A stretch of DNA of 64,000 nt, from contig JAHLEZ010000024.1 in assembly GCA_020726505.1 (NCBI GenBank), positions 1 through 64,000 on the forward strand. Reading direction: 5' to 3'. This DNA comes from Leptodontidium sp. MPI-SDFR-AT-0119. Its lineage: Eukaryota; Ascomycota; Leotiomycetes; Helotiales; Leptodontidiaceae. This document shows positions 1 through 12,300 of the stretch, piece after piece. The number at the start of each line of letters is the position of its first letter. The stretch's first letter is position 1. The translations under genes and the position numbers were made by a program. The notes beneath the pieces were generated by a model. The model was given only the letters and a program-made list of their open reading frames with translations, did not search any database and was not told where the DNA came from.

Positions 1-3000
1 TATATAAATCAAGCTTAGTTATAAGATTATTACTTGAGTCGAGCTTTATAACCTCTTTATTATATAATAAGTCTTTGCTTTTATTAATAATACCTTGGCT
101 CTCTTTACATAAAGAGCATAAATTATACGTACTATCGCACTTTGTAATATAATTATTATTAAAATAATCTTCTAAGGTAATTCGATAACAGCGCGTATTA
201 TTCAAGAAGTCTAATAAGTAATTATAATCGATTGCTTCTAAGCGTCTAACGATATAATATTATTATATACGGTGATATCTTTCTTATTTAAATAATTGTT
301 TGGATTTATAATAATAAAAGCCTCGCTTAATTGATTATTACGGCCTATTCGACCAATCATTTGATCTAGCGATACTAGGCTATTAATAAGCCCAAAATAT
401 ATAAAGTATTTAATATTAATAATATTATGGATTCCGACACTTAAAGCGATTGTACTTATTAAAGTATCCTCTTTATTCGTATTATAATTATTTAATATTA
501 TATCTTTATCCTCTTTATTACTATAATAACAAGAGACCTTTAAAATATTACTTAAGAACTCGCAGTTGTCTTTAGTATTAGTAAATATAATTATCTGATC
601 TGAATTTATTAATTGAGATTTTAAATTAATATATAAGTCCTTGAGTGTATTTAACGCCGTTTCTTTCTCTTCGACTTTAATAATATTATAACTTATATTA
701 GACCTCGTCGTCGGAGCCCTTATAATATAATTTTGACTAATATTAAATTTATCTTCTAATAATAATAATAAATCCTTGGGTAAAGTAGCGGAAATAAAGA
801 CTAATTGAGTAATATATTTGATAATAGAACTAATATATTTAAGCTGATATCGGAACTCTTCTTCTAAGATAAATAAGTGCGCCTCGTCGAGAAATATAAA
901 AAAATCTTCTTTATTATTAATTAAGGTTAATAAATAAGCGTGGAATAAAGGATTAATTAAATCCTGAATATTTAGTAAGATTAAATTACCAAAGACGGGC
1001 TGATACGGCGTATAAATTTGAGCATTTAAATTTAGGCTTTTAGCTCTTATAAATAAGTCCTCTTGTAGGCTAACTCGAGGACTAATAATAAAGTGTTTTT
1101 TATAGGTATTAATAAAGCTAGGGAGAAAGAATAAGAGGCTTTTGCCGCTATTAGTCCCGCTAATATAAGTAATATAAGGTGTTTGTGTTAATAAGATTTG
1201 ATTAATAACTTGTTCTTGCTCGTCGGATTTATAATTCGCCGTGGAATCGTTCAATAACTCTCTTAATTTAATTAATATTATATCCGAGGTTAAATTGAGT
1301 TTATTTAAACTTAATAAGTCTTTATTTAATATAATCTCGGTTTGATCTTTAATACTCAGATCTTTGAGAGTATTAATATGATTATTATCTTGATTATAAA
1401 CCGTCTTATAAGTATTTAAAGTATTTAAATCCGACGTATTTAATTTCGGCTTTTTTAATAAGAGATTAGACGATATACTCGACTTTTGCCTCTGGTGTTT
1501 ATTAGGATTAATACTCTTATAAGGGTTATAATTAGCGTCGATTAAATTAAAATATTGAAAGAATTGGATATTAAAATCCAAGGACTTTTGCTCGAGGCTT
1601 AAAGTACTATTATTGTTAATAGTATTCGCGCGGCCGTATAATAAATTAGTCGTTCTCGTCGAATGATTAGCTTGTAAATCCTCGATTAGATCTTCGGTAT
1701 CGCTCTCTAACTCGTATTGTAATTTAATAAGATTCTTAATAATATAAATAATTAATTGCCGGTACGGATTTACCGTAAGCGAGCCCTTTAAATACTTTAA
1801 GCTCTCCTTTGATAAGATATTAGATAATTTAGCTTCGTTAAATATTATATTATTAGTTTAGAATAAATAAGGATTTTTTACTACTTCGTTAGTATTTAAA
1901 AGCTCGATATTAATCCAATTATAAAAGGGAATATATATTAATAAATAGGCCTTTAATATATTACTTAATTGAGGGCATAAATAGCGTATATTATGGCTTT
2001 CTAAGCGGGTTATATTAAGGCCCTTATGATACGTCGTCTCGATTCGAATTAAATTCGATAAGTTATCGATTACGAGGCTGCGTTTATTTAACCTTATATT
2101 ATTCTTATAAGTAATAGTTAATATCTCTGTGCCTCTAATAAAGAAGCCGCTTGTTAAATATATAAGACATAATAATAAGTCTAAGAACTCTTGGCGGTCT
2201 TTTAAATAAAGATTTAAATGAGTTTTATTATAATTATAATTTTGAAACTAAGTATTAAAAGATAACCCTAAATATTAAGCTAGTTTAGACTGCGGATTTC
2301 GAGCTTTATTAATTAAAAACTCCTTATATAATAATAGATTTTGATTATTATTATTATTATCGGCAAAATACTCGTTTTCGTTTGTATTTAATATATTATC
2401 TTTAATATTATTAAGATTAATATCTAAGGTGTCTTGATTAAATAAGAATAATTTAGTATATAAGATATCTTCAAGTCGTATTAATAAGTCTTTAAAGAAA
2501 GGCTCTAATAAAGATATATTAATAATAACTTCGTCGACCGCGACGATATTCGGGCTCTCGATTACACTAATTCGCGGGCGGGTAGGGGTATTCTTAATAA
2601 TATATCTCGTATAGCCTCGAATTTGTGTTACCTCCTCGAAATAATTATGCGCTTGATTACTTAATAAAGCTTTATAATATTTATTAAATAAATCACTAAT
2701 CGAGATACTGTCGTCTTAATTAATAATATTAATATAACCGATAAAGAATAAACGACTATTGTATATAATCTTCGAGCATAGATTACTTATAACGCCTAGC
2801 TCTTTAAAAGTAATATTATCTTTAAGACTTAATAAGATAAGCCAAGTAATAACCGGGCTATTAAAGTTATAATTCATATTAATATCCTTTTGAGTAATAT
2901 CTTAGTTTAATAATTTAAAGAATAGCTTAATAATACTCTCTTCGATAATTAAGACTTTATTCTCGTCTAAGGGTTAATTATTTAGTACCTAAATAAGAGT

Positions 3001-3300
3001 ATTTGAGGTATTTAAAATCGTCTCGATTTCAATATTAATATCATTTAAACTAGGTTAATATTTATTAATATTTTCTCTATAAATTTGACTATTATATAAG
3101 CGTAATATATACGTTATAATAGACGGGAAGGTTTTATTATACTCCTTATTATTTAAGGCTTTAAAATTCCGCATCTCCTTTTTAGATTCGTCGAGATTTT
3201 CCGTATTTAATAGCTATTGATAATGCCGGCTAAGAGAGCTAATTTTAGCCTCTAATTTGGCTATTAAGTTAAGAGTTATACTTAATTTATTATTTAAATT
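1..3300 (-). pseudogene. Telomere-linked-helicase-like RecQ-family helicase, RIP-damaged, 3' end beyond window
   Basis: Superfamily 2 DNA helicase of the subtelomeric RecQ type. One reading frame runs from about 3300 down to 238, with roughly a dozen in-frame TAA/TAG codons, all in the N-terminal half. The last 447 codons (1581-238) are open and hold the helicase core: Walker A SGTNSGKS, DEAH in FLDEAHLF, motif III FISATLP, motif IV IIFTNTK, motif V and motif VI QMIGRIGR. A conserved-looking segment with HST and LLYGR lies just upstream (about 1580-1690). At about 238-245 the frame shifts; the other frame continues to base 1 and keeps a cysteine-rich tail (TRCYR, then C-x2-C). Stops where Q would fit, extreme AT content and the single frameshift indicate RIP decay. 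The start is uncertain. Family assignment is from motifs; the subtelomeric link is family knowledge, not seen here. Confidence 0.8.
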
Positions 3301-3961
3301 TAAAATACAGCTTATAAAGTAACTTATAAAGTTTATTTATAAAGAATTAATTTAAAAAGTAAGTAAATTACTAATAAAATGACTTAAGGATTTATTTTTA
3401 AAACAAAGAACAATAATTTTAATTTTAAATAAATAAACTTTAAAGTTATCTCGTATATTATGTATTACGTAATTAATTAAAAAGGTTAATGTAATTATTT
3501 TAAAAAGATCACTCTTAATTACGTAAAACTTTAACTGAGTAATCCTTTTAATATAATATTTAAAATAAATATATTTCAGTTTAATCTTATATTACTTTAA
3601 CTTTAACTTGTCTTAAATAAACTTTTTTAATAATTAATTCGACTTTTATATAATATTCTTCCAAGTTAACTTTAATTAATTTAAATTAAAATTTTATTAC
3701 TACGTATTTAACTTTTAAATTTACTTTTAAGTTTATTAGATTTTAAAAGTTAAAATATTCCCCTTATATAATACCCTCTTAAGTCTCCTTTCTCTTAACC
3801 TTAAAAAGTCAGAGTACTTTCTAAGTCGAGAAAGAAACTAAATTATAATAATTATAACTACTCTATACCCCCCTTTTTTTCTTGCTTACTCAAAATCAAA
3901 TTCCAAGTAAGTAATTAAAATGCTTAATTTTACTAATTAATTTAACTAATAAGTAATTAGA
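3301..3961. promoter_or_regulatory. Divergent AT-rich intergenic region between the helicase and the five-exon gene
   Basis: About 660 bases between two divergently arranged genes, very AT-rich. A pyrimidine-rich stretch (CCCCCCTTTTTTTCTTGC) about 90 bases upstream of the ATG at 3962 resembles the CT-rich core-promoter tracts of fungal genes. No other feature is seen. The promoter role is inferred from position. Confidence 0.35.
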
Positions 3962-4870
3962 ATGGCTTTTACACTTAATATTACCCCCGAGACTTATATT
4001 AGAGAGTATTTAGACCCGCAGTTTATTATTTCGACGAAGAGCCTCGCTTATAATATTAACGGCTTTAAAGCCAAGGGGTTTAACTTAAAAACAAAAAATT
4101 TTAAACAAATTTTCGGCTATTTAATTCGCTTACAAAGTAACGAAATATACTTTAATATATATCGGGAAATTAGGGACCTTATTAGTAAGGAAAATCTTAA
4201 TAATTTCCTGATTATTATTGAATATCAAATCGGGTCGGCGATCGAGAGCGTTATTACCGCCGGAATAAATAAAGAAACGCAAGAGAATATATATACGAAT
4301 CGGCCTTATAAGCCGGAAATACTTCAAGTATTTACCGAGGTAATAACTAAAGAAGGGTATAAATTACCGTCTTGGAGTAAGTTAATTCTTCGCCTTTTAA
4401 ATTTAAATATTCTTTATTAATAAACTTTTTTTTAAAAAAAATAGGCTCTAAGAAGCGAAAAGCTAATTCTAGCTTCAGTCCTAGAGAGGCTAGTACTTTT
4501 CGTAAGTTAAATTTTATTTCTTAAAATTTTAATTACGTTTAATTAATAATTTAATTAGGGCTAGAGCCAATAACTAACGTACCTTTACATATTAAAGGGA
4601 TCATTTCCGATATTAATATCTAAAGTATGTTAATTAATCTAATTACAATAGTAATAATTATAAGCTAATTTAACTTATAGTTAAAGAACTAAACGAGCAA
4701 ATCAATTACTTAATTCACGAATTTAATTCTCAGTTCGCAGGTAATTTTAAGCTTTTTAATTTTAATATTAATAATAATTACTAACTTAAATCTTAGAGCC
4801 TAATGCCGCTAGTATTTCTAGCCTAGAAGAAGTCGAGCTTATAAGCGACGATGATTTTGAGGTTTCTTAA
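3962..4870 (+). CDS. Hypothetical protein, five exons, divergently paired with the helicase; one in-frame stop
   Basis: Not a recognised family. Exons: 3962-4376, 4445-4501, 4565-4624, 4681-4740, 4797-4870. Introns are 68, 63, 56 and 56 bp with good signals: donors GTAAGT, GTAAGT, GTATGT and GTAATT; branch TACTAAC in the last; acceptors ending TAG. Splicing keeps the frame through all five exons and gives 222 codons ending at TAA 4868-4870. A single in-frame TAA (4621-4623, codon 177) at the end of exon 3 fits a CAA changed by RIP. Exon 1 is an open frame of 138 codons; exon 2 starts with a basic patch (SKKRK), and the C-terminus is acidic (SDDDFEV). A bare open frame would end at 4420, inside intron 1. 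Conserved splice signals suggest a real gene. Function unknown. Confidence 0.6.
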
Positions 4871-5218
4871 GAATAATACCTTATATTATATAAGGAGAGA
4901 GTTTTTTTTTAAAAACAAAATATATAGAAAAAAAGAAAAAAAAGAGGGTTTATATAATTGTTTAATCTCCTTTTTAACGCTTAATAATCAGATTTATAAT
5001 TTAAGTTAGTCTAATTTAAAACTAAGAGATTTTCTTTAAATAATTTCAAGTTATAAATGTTTTAAAAAATTAATTCTAAGAAATTTTTAATATAAATCTA
5101 AATATTATTAATAAGTTTTATATACTAAAAGTTATAATAATTAATCACTATTATTCTTATAATAATAAAGAAGAAACTAGCCTAATCGGCTTGTATTTCC
5201 CTTGGATTTTATAAAGCG
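4871..5218. other. AT-rich spacer with no gene seen
   Basis: Strongly AT-rich, with A and T runs (for example 4907-4945). No open frame, repeat or RNA gene could be supported. It probably represents RIP-saturated or 3'-flanking sequence of the five-exon gene. Confidence 0.4.
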
Positions 5219-5830
5219 GAGGCACGGCTGCGCCCAAATTCCAACGCGAGCCGCGCCCTTATTCCACTTACGGCTATATTCAGTTTGCTCTTATAACTTT
5301 TTTAAGCGAGATATGCGTTAAAAAGCCTGAATTTCGCTGATTTCAACGACTAAAAAATTATCTAAATCGGATAATTTTTAAGAATTACTCAATCCGGGTT
5401 AGCGCCGGATCCAAATTCCAACCGATCTTTAGTATTAATCTAAGTCGACGAAATCGCGCTTAATTAATAAAAAAAAGGGACCCCCCGAATCCGTATTTAA
5501 TTCTTTATAAAATAGGCTTTTTAAAAATACGCTAGCCTAGCGTTGATTTCGCTTTATATTCTCGTGGGGTGCTAAGGCTCGCGACGCCCAAATTCCACCC
5601 CCCCTGCCCGCATTCCCGCCCCTTTTTTTCAACGGCGTGCATCAAAAGCCCTAATTTATATAAACTTATAAGACTTAGCGCGTTAAAAAGCCCTTATTAC
5701 GACGAGTAAAATAAAAAAAGAATTTCCCGATTCGGATTAGTAGGACGCGCGGAAACCGCCGCTCCCGCCACTCCCCGCCGCCCAAATTCCGCAGTCATAG
5801 GCGGCGCGCCCAAATTCCAAGGCGTGCCCC
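5219..5830. repeat. Degenerate repeat array with core CCCAAATTCC
   Basis: The core (C)CCAAATTCC(A) occurs at about 5235, 5411, 5587, 5782 and 5810, with roughly 175-195 bases between the first four. GC-rich patches around each core stand out from the AT-rich background. The first and third units also share GCGTTAAAAAGCC. This fits an old tandem repeat whose copies have diverged. No function assigned. Confidence 0.5.
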
Positions 5831-6159
5831 TTTAGAAACTTATATAAAATTATTAACTTAATCAAAATCAGGCGCAGGTCCTTGTTTTTAACGCTAAGGC
5901 GCTTGCGGTAACCCCCTGTTTTCGACTCCAAGGCCTTAGAGCGACCCTACTCCACGGCAAAATCTCAAGGCTTATAATATTAGGATAATATGTCCGGGAC
6001 GTTCCTGAAATATCCTGCCGGGCTTCACCGCCTAATTTTGGACTATCGGGGGTGGTTTTTCCGCTCCGGGGCATTTATTACCTCAAGCGAGGCATTAAAC
6101 CATTATACTAACTCCCTACTACCTCACTCCAAAATCACTTATAAAAATTATGTTTAGCT
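5831..6159. other. Unassigned moderately AT-rich segment
   Basis: No convincing gene. Short minus-strand open frames have no recognisable motif. A sequence resembling a pol III A box (TTAGTATAATGG on the minus strand, about 6098-6109) is present without a matching B box or clover leaf, so no tRNA is called. Confidence 0.3.
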
Positions 6160-6420
6160 TATTAGCCAGCTTATAAGCTGACCCTCTTACGGCTGATTGG
6201 CTTACAGATATATTCGAGCTGATTGGCTGACGATTTTTACTCAACTGACTGATTGACTTAAAAGCCGGCTGACTTTTTGGCCACTCTGGACGAAGTGGAG
6301 CACTGGGGGTAGACTGAAGGTACAAGGACACTGGGTGGCTATCAGGAGTGGTAGCCAAGGAGCCTGATGCACTCCTTTGACGCCTATGTAAATAGTCGTA
6401 GATAAGAGCCAGACCGTCCG

Positions 6421-7790
6421 GTGGAGGAAGTTGCTGGTCACGTTATCGTGAAGTTGCGACTACCGAATATGGTAAGGCGCACTTCGGCAATTGCGCCGAA
6501 GCTGGACCATTCCGGCATAGCAGTCCTGCGGATTGCTGGATCCGTGTATGACATAATCAATAAATCAAAAACAACCCACTCAGCTTGGACGAAATTCTTG
6601 GAAAACTAACGTGAAAAGCGCGTTAAAAGCCTGTTTTTATGCGTTATTTAACTCTCTGGCAATATAGGTATCGCCTAATACCCGTGTTACTAGGATGAGC
6701 CTAATAAAATGGCCGGAAGTGGGCAAAGTCGCTCCCTATTACCTCGAGCACGGTATTATTCTCCTCGACGAAGCAGTAAAGCTATCGGCAATGGCACGAC
6801 AAAAGCCAATCCCTATTAATGTTATTAGCCCGTTTATTGATAGCCTTACCGAATATGTTAGAAAGACACGCGAGTAACCGACGATGTAAGAGCTCCTCAT
6901 AGAGATCCGGAACGGCTTCAAAGAAACAGGGGACATCCACGAAAAGGTTACAATTATTAAACAAAGCTGCGACAACACACGGCTAGATGGCTCACTGTTA
7001 TTAAAGTCAAGTTCGGGCATCCGTTCCTGGCGCAGATGGCGGCTACTAGCCCAGGAAATACTACTCTCCCTTCACTAAGACCACTTCGAACATCTACACT
7101 CCCAAAGACGACATCGCGCCACCTAGACCGCGAGATCAAGGTCAAAGTGAGGGACAGTCACTCGATTCAAGCTTTGCGACGGCTCACAGAAAAGGATATT
7201 AAGGAAAGAATCGCTCAAGCCCTCATGGCGGACCCGACTATCACAAATCTCGCTAGTCAAGTCACGGCAGCCAAACAACTCAAGAGCGGAGACATCATAA
7301 TATACACAAGCACAAGCAATGCTTCAATTGCCAACAATATAGACACATAAGTTCCCAGTGCACTGCCACTCAGGCATGCAGTTATTGCGCAGAAGCGCAC
7401 AACGCAAAGGAGTGTGAGAGGAGGACGGTCTACCCACCCGCAGAACCTAAATACGCGGTGTGTAATAGAAAGCACACGAGCTGGAGTAATGCGTGTAAGA
7501 AGAGGCAAGAGGAGTAGATAAAGATCAAGAGGCCGCTGGCAAATCGACCGGGGCGCCACAAAACGAAAGACATGTGCACAGAGAACTCGGGACCGCAAGC
7601 AACAAGCCGGAACCTCCAATTCAATTTCGGGGATTTCCCTCGTCTAGAACCCTAAACACAATCATCCCAAGAACCGTCGGGCCATTTAGCAAGCAAAAGG
7701 CAGAAATCACCCACCAGGAAGGTAGTAGAAGGGACGCAACCAAAGAGGCGGTCGGTGGCAACCACGAATAAGAACAACAAGAGGGCAGCC
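6421..7790 (+). pseudogene. LINE ORF1, Gag-like protein with CCHC zinc knuckles, disrupted
   Basis: Nucleic-acid-binding Gag of the LINE. Open pieces lie at 6695-6877 (begins MSLIKWPEVGKV) and 7036-7350 (contains EIKVKVRD); stops and frame changes separate them. At about 7350-7500, in another frame, a knuckle C-x2-C-x4-H-x4-C (CSYCAEAHNAKEC) is followed by a second Cys/His cluster (CNRKHTSWSNAC). That is the usual C-terminal position in Tad1-type ORF1. The true start could not be fixed, and the frame is too broken to make a protein. It precedes ORF2 on the same strand. Confidence 0.65.
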
Positions 7791-7980
7791 CTCAGCTCCA
7801 TTGACCCTAATAGCTCGGTTAGGCAGTTAATGGATTAGGTCCCCCAGAGCAGTACGGGCAAAGACACACCAAACGCGACCCAAGAGGGGCAAGAGCACAC
7901 AATACCATCAGCCACCCAATCAGACACAATCATTGTACATGCCGAGTAAACGAACGCTATCGACACTACAGTACAACGTA

Positions 7981-9322
7981 AGAGCTGGGGCCATTAGATG
8001 CGGCCCACTTAAGCGAGAACGCGTTCACCCCTGATTTTTGACACGTACTTTTGTAAATTAAACAACAAACCAACCACGCACTCAATTCTCTCCAAAATCA
8101 ACATAAACGACGATTATATATTCAGCTCACCTCCGCAGAAGGAGAATGGCGAATGGCCAACTCCTATACGTAAGGTTGTGCGCAGTTTACAACGCGACGG
8201 TTTCTCTCAACGCGAGATTGTCAAAAAGACTACCCTCTCTCGACGAACGATTCGGCGTATCCTCCACTAAGAAAAAAGCAAACGATGCCGTAAAAAGAAG
8301 CTCCCTCGACCTTACCTCATGACCTAAAGAGAGATTAGACAATATATTCGTCATATCTCTAGAGATTAGTCGACGCGTCGCCTTACCTTTGATCAGGTCA
8401 AAGCTCAACTCGGCATCAAAGCATCTACGAGAACTATACGACGAGAATTGCGCCGCGCAGGCTACCGACGCTATATCGCGTGCCCTCGACCGTATATATC
8501 AAGGAAACAAGCTAAGAAGAGATTGGGATTTGCTTTAAAGCACCGGTGGTGGGGTACAACAGACTACGCCGCCTTTAGACAAGACGGCAGAGTTAGAGGA
8601 GATTGGCGGAAGGTGATATAGTTAGATAAGGCTACATTTGAGACAAGAAAGACTGGGAAGATATAGGTTACGCGTCGAGTCGACGAAAAACGATGTACCG
8701 ACTGCATGCGATCGGTATATAAGTCCGGGAGAGTATCGGTAATGATTTAGGGAGCACTTAGCTGGGATTACAAGTCAGAATTGGTGTTTATGGAGAAGTT
8801 ACCTAGTCGCCGCGGCATCTATTCTAAGGCCTATTTACAGCAAGTCCTCCAACCTGTCGTTTTCCCGTTATTCGATCGATTAGGGCCAGAGTATATATAC
8901 ATAGAAGACGGGGCGAAGGTCCACGCGGGGCATGCTCGACTTCCAAGGCTACAACACAGTATTCGTGGCTTTAATTGGCCTCCTTCTTCGCCTAATCTAA
9001 ACCCAATTGAGAAGGTATAGCGCTAGATAAAAGAAATGCTAAAGAAATTGCCTTACGTACCAAAAAGTATTACAGATTTGCGGAGGGAGCTTTAGAAGCT
9101 TTAGGACTAGGTAGATCCACGTGACTTCCGGCATTATACGGAGCAATTAACTTACAAAATTGAAGATGTAATTACAGTCCGTGGATTAGCTACGATTCAT
9201 TAATTTACAATTGGGTTTTAGTTAAATTCTAATGTATGATTACTTTATAATTAGATTTACAAGCATAAGTCTCGTTTTCCTGAGGTTCGCTTAAGTAGGC
9301 CGCATCTAATGGCCTCAGCTCT
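7981..9322 (+). mobile_element. Tc1/mariner element inserted in LINE ORF2
   Basis: A 1342-bp DNA transposon with about 38-bp terminal inverted repeats starting AGAGCTGRGGCCATTAGA. It is flanked by TA at 7979-7980 and 9323-9324, the duplicated Tc1 target. Removing the element and one TA restores the LINE endonuclease frame exactly, so both ends are certain. It encodes one transposase on the plus strand. Confidence 0.93.
8142..9203 (+). pseudogene. Tc1/mariner transposase with RIP-type stop codons
   Basis: DDE transposase kept in a single frame to a TAA at 9201-9203, with several in-frame TAG/TAA codons. The N-terminal part has helix-turn-helix sequence (GFSQREIVKKTTLSRRTIRR). The catalytic core is recognisable: LDKATFE (first D; SDE in relatives, so E to K), EDGAKVHAGH (second D) and WPPSSPNLNPIEKV, where D of the usual SPDLNP is N. 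Stops fall where tryptophan is expected, for example before LDKATFE and after IEKV. All changes are G to A on this strand, the signature of RIP, and there are no frameshifts. The enzyme is dead. Confidence 0.85.
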
Positions 9323-12300
9323 TACAAAAATCGAGGGCTGTAATAGCCCCACTACTTAGAGATCCGGCAGTCCTGGAACTGGATATCATTGCCATCCAGG
9401 AACCATGGCGCAACCCACACCAGAACACAACCCACAACCCGGCAGCAGATTACTTTCACCTAGTATACATAGACAGCCAAAACACTAGGACCTACTTCTT
9501 TGCCAACAAAAAGATCCCCACCGCGGCGTGGACGGCAAGAACACACTCACTAGACGTCTGTAGCCTGAGAATCGACGTGGGAAACAACGATAACACACAA
9601 TCCCAATATATACAAATACACAATGTCTACAACCCGATTCAAGGCTTACGAGGCTACGGCGAGGCCCTCCCCCTGCTAAGGAGAGAGCTGAACAATACCC
9701 CTAGTGAAGAACATGTAGTACTAGGAGACTTCAATGTAAGGCACGGCCTGTGGACTAGAAGGGAAGAATACCACATAAGACGACGCGACTCCGAAGAACT
9801 ACTAGATATCTTAGAGGAGTGCCGCCTCGATCTTCTCGTCCCACTAGGGACATGCACCTGGCAATCAAGAGGCCAGGAAACCACCCTCGATCTAGTGTTC
9901 GCCACGGAGGGGGTGGGGCAACAGGTGATAGAATATAAGGTGCAGCCGTCATTCGACTTCGACTCTGACCATTTCTTTGTCTTAATTATACTCGACATTC
10001 ATATCGGACAGCAGTCGACCACGCCGAGAAGACTGTAGAGAGAAACGAATATCCAACTATTAAGAGTATCGTTAGAAAGAGAAATGCCTGTAGTACTCTC
10101 AGCTAGAGATCCACAAGAGATCGATGACCTTGTAAATGCCATAGTGCGGTCTATTAATACAGCAATCGACCAATCCACCCCGTGGAGCAGGCTAAGCCCA
10201 AGGTCTGTGCCCGGTTTCACAAGGGAATATAAGGAAGCGCAAATAGAGGCCAGACGACTAAGGAGGAGGGCGAAACGTGTCTAGACAGAGGAGTCATAAG
10301 AGCAATATAGACGGGCAAGAAACCGGAAAGCAAGGTTAATAGACAAAGCTCTCAAGACTACGCACAAGGAACGAGTAGAAACAGCCTCCGAGTCTATCGA
10401 GGGGTTATAGAAAGTAACAAAATAGGCCAAGAATAGTACGCCGCGGTCGTCATACGTCCTACTATTAAGGAATCAAGATAGGAATCTAGAAGATGGGATA
10501 AAAGAGAAGGTTAACGTCTTCAAGGGAACGTTCTTCCCCGAGCCTCCAGAAGCAGACCTCATAGATTTAAATAAGTACTAATACACAAATAACATCAAGT
10601 TCTCACCCCTCACGCCTCATAAAATCCAAAGGGCGATACGGCACACACTAAGAAACAAAGCACCCGGACCAGACGGGATTTCAAACCACATTATACACAA
10701 GATAATAGACATCATCGCTCCCGCTCTACACGCTCTATTTAATAGATGCCTAGCGACAGGATACTACCCAAAGACCTTCAAGCACAGTTATACCGTGGCG
10801 CTCTGGAAGCCAAGTAAGGGCGACTACATATAGTTAAAATCATACCGACCTATAACTCTTCTTAACACTATCGGAAAGATCTTAGATACAGTCATCGCCA
10901 GGAGAATCAGCTTCGCAGTTGAGATGCACGGCCTGCTCCCGGGAGAGCACATAGGCGGCCGAAAGGGAAGATCCACAGAGCACGCAATCTATACACTCCT
11001 CGAACGGATTTACACGGCCTAGTATGCGACAGGGACGGATGTCGCTAGTCTCTTACTCCTTAACGTATCTAGAGCCTTTAACAACGTCTCACACCCTAGG
11101 CTAATACACAATTTAAGAAAACGACAGGTTGACCTATAGACTGTGATACTCATCGAGAGCTTCCTCAAGGACCGCACAACTATACTACGCTTAGGAATGG
11201 ATACGTCGGCCCCGTTTAGGACAAGCACAGGAATCCCACAAGGGTCCCCGCTGTCACCGATCCTATATCTCTTTTATAATGCCGACCTACTAGAAATCAG
11301 TAGCAGACCAGATCTAAATATATACACCAGCGGGTACATAGACGACGTAGCCATCCTCGTGTCCAGCCGGACAACAGAGGAGAACTATAGAAGGCTCAAA
11401 CAGGTGCACGCCGAATATAAAGCCTAGGCAAAGAAGCACGCCTTAGTGTTTACACCAAATAAGTACACGCTCTTACACCTCACAAAGAAACCAAAGGAAT
11501 TCGACCTCGACTAAGAACTAGAGTTAAATAAAAGGAGGACGATTAAACCAACACCGCAGGCTAAGTATTTGGGGTTTACCCTAGACACCAGCTTGCTATA
11601 GAACAGTTACCTGGAGTCCTTACAAGTCAAAGCACACAACAGCCTCAAAATGTTATCCCGAATAACTAAGTCGACGTGGGGAATGAGCCTATTAAACTTA
11701 AGGAAAGTGTACTAAGCAGTAATCCTCCCACAAGTACTCTATAAGTACTCAGCGTAGTACATTCCCGCCGGAGAAGCGAGCCATACGAAGAAAGTGGCAG
11801 ACTAGATCAAGTCTATATAGTATAAGGGCCTAAAAGTGGTAGCCGGAGCATTCAAGGCAACCTCCACGGCAGTACTAGAAATAGAATACTATGTCAAACC
11901 GATTCCTTAGCAGCTCGACAAACACCTCTGGGACGCGGCAATGCGCATTAGAACCAGCCCTATTTACTAGTACATTAAAGACGTAAGGGTACCCCGAAGG
12001 CGTTGTATCGCGCACGGTCCGTGGGAGAAGGTGAATTAGACGTGGAGCCCTTTAGAAAAAGTAGAACACTATTTCAGGTCACGAATAGGGCAACCTAAGT
12101 AGTAACTAGAACCCAAGCAACCATATATTATCGCACCTTAGTAGAGGCCGCCAATTATTCACATTACACCTAACAAGAAGCGTAAGAAGGAAGAGTATAA
12201 CTTAGTCGTGAGTAAATTGCGCACTTTAGTCCTCGTCCTGTACACAGACGGCAGTTACATCAACGATAAGGTTGGCGCTTCAGCCGTAACGGCCGATGGC

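Noticed and set aside
5235..5820. Evenly spaced CCCAAATTCC cores considered as CRISPR repeats
   Set aside because: Spacing is 175-195 bases, repeats are too short and degenerate, and the genome is fungal.
6040..6118. Minus-strand sequence with a tRNA-like A box (TTAGTATAATGG)
   Set aside because: The B box and the acceptor and anticodon stems do not form; the CCTC/GAGG hairpin has the wrong loop size for a tRNA.
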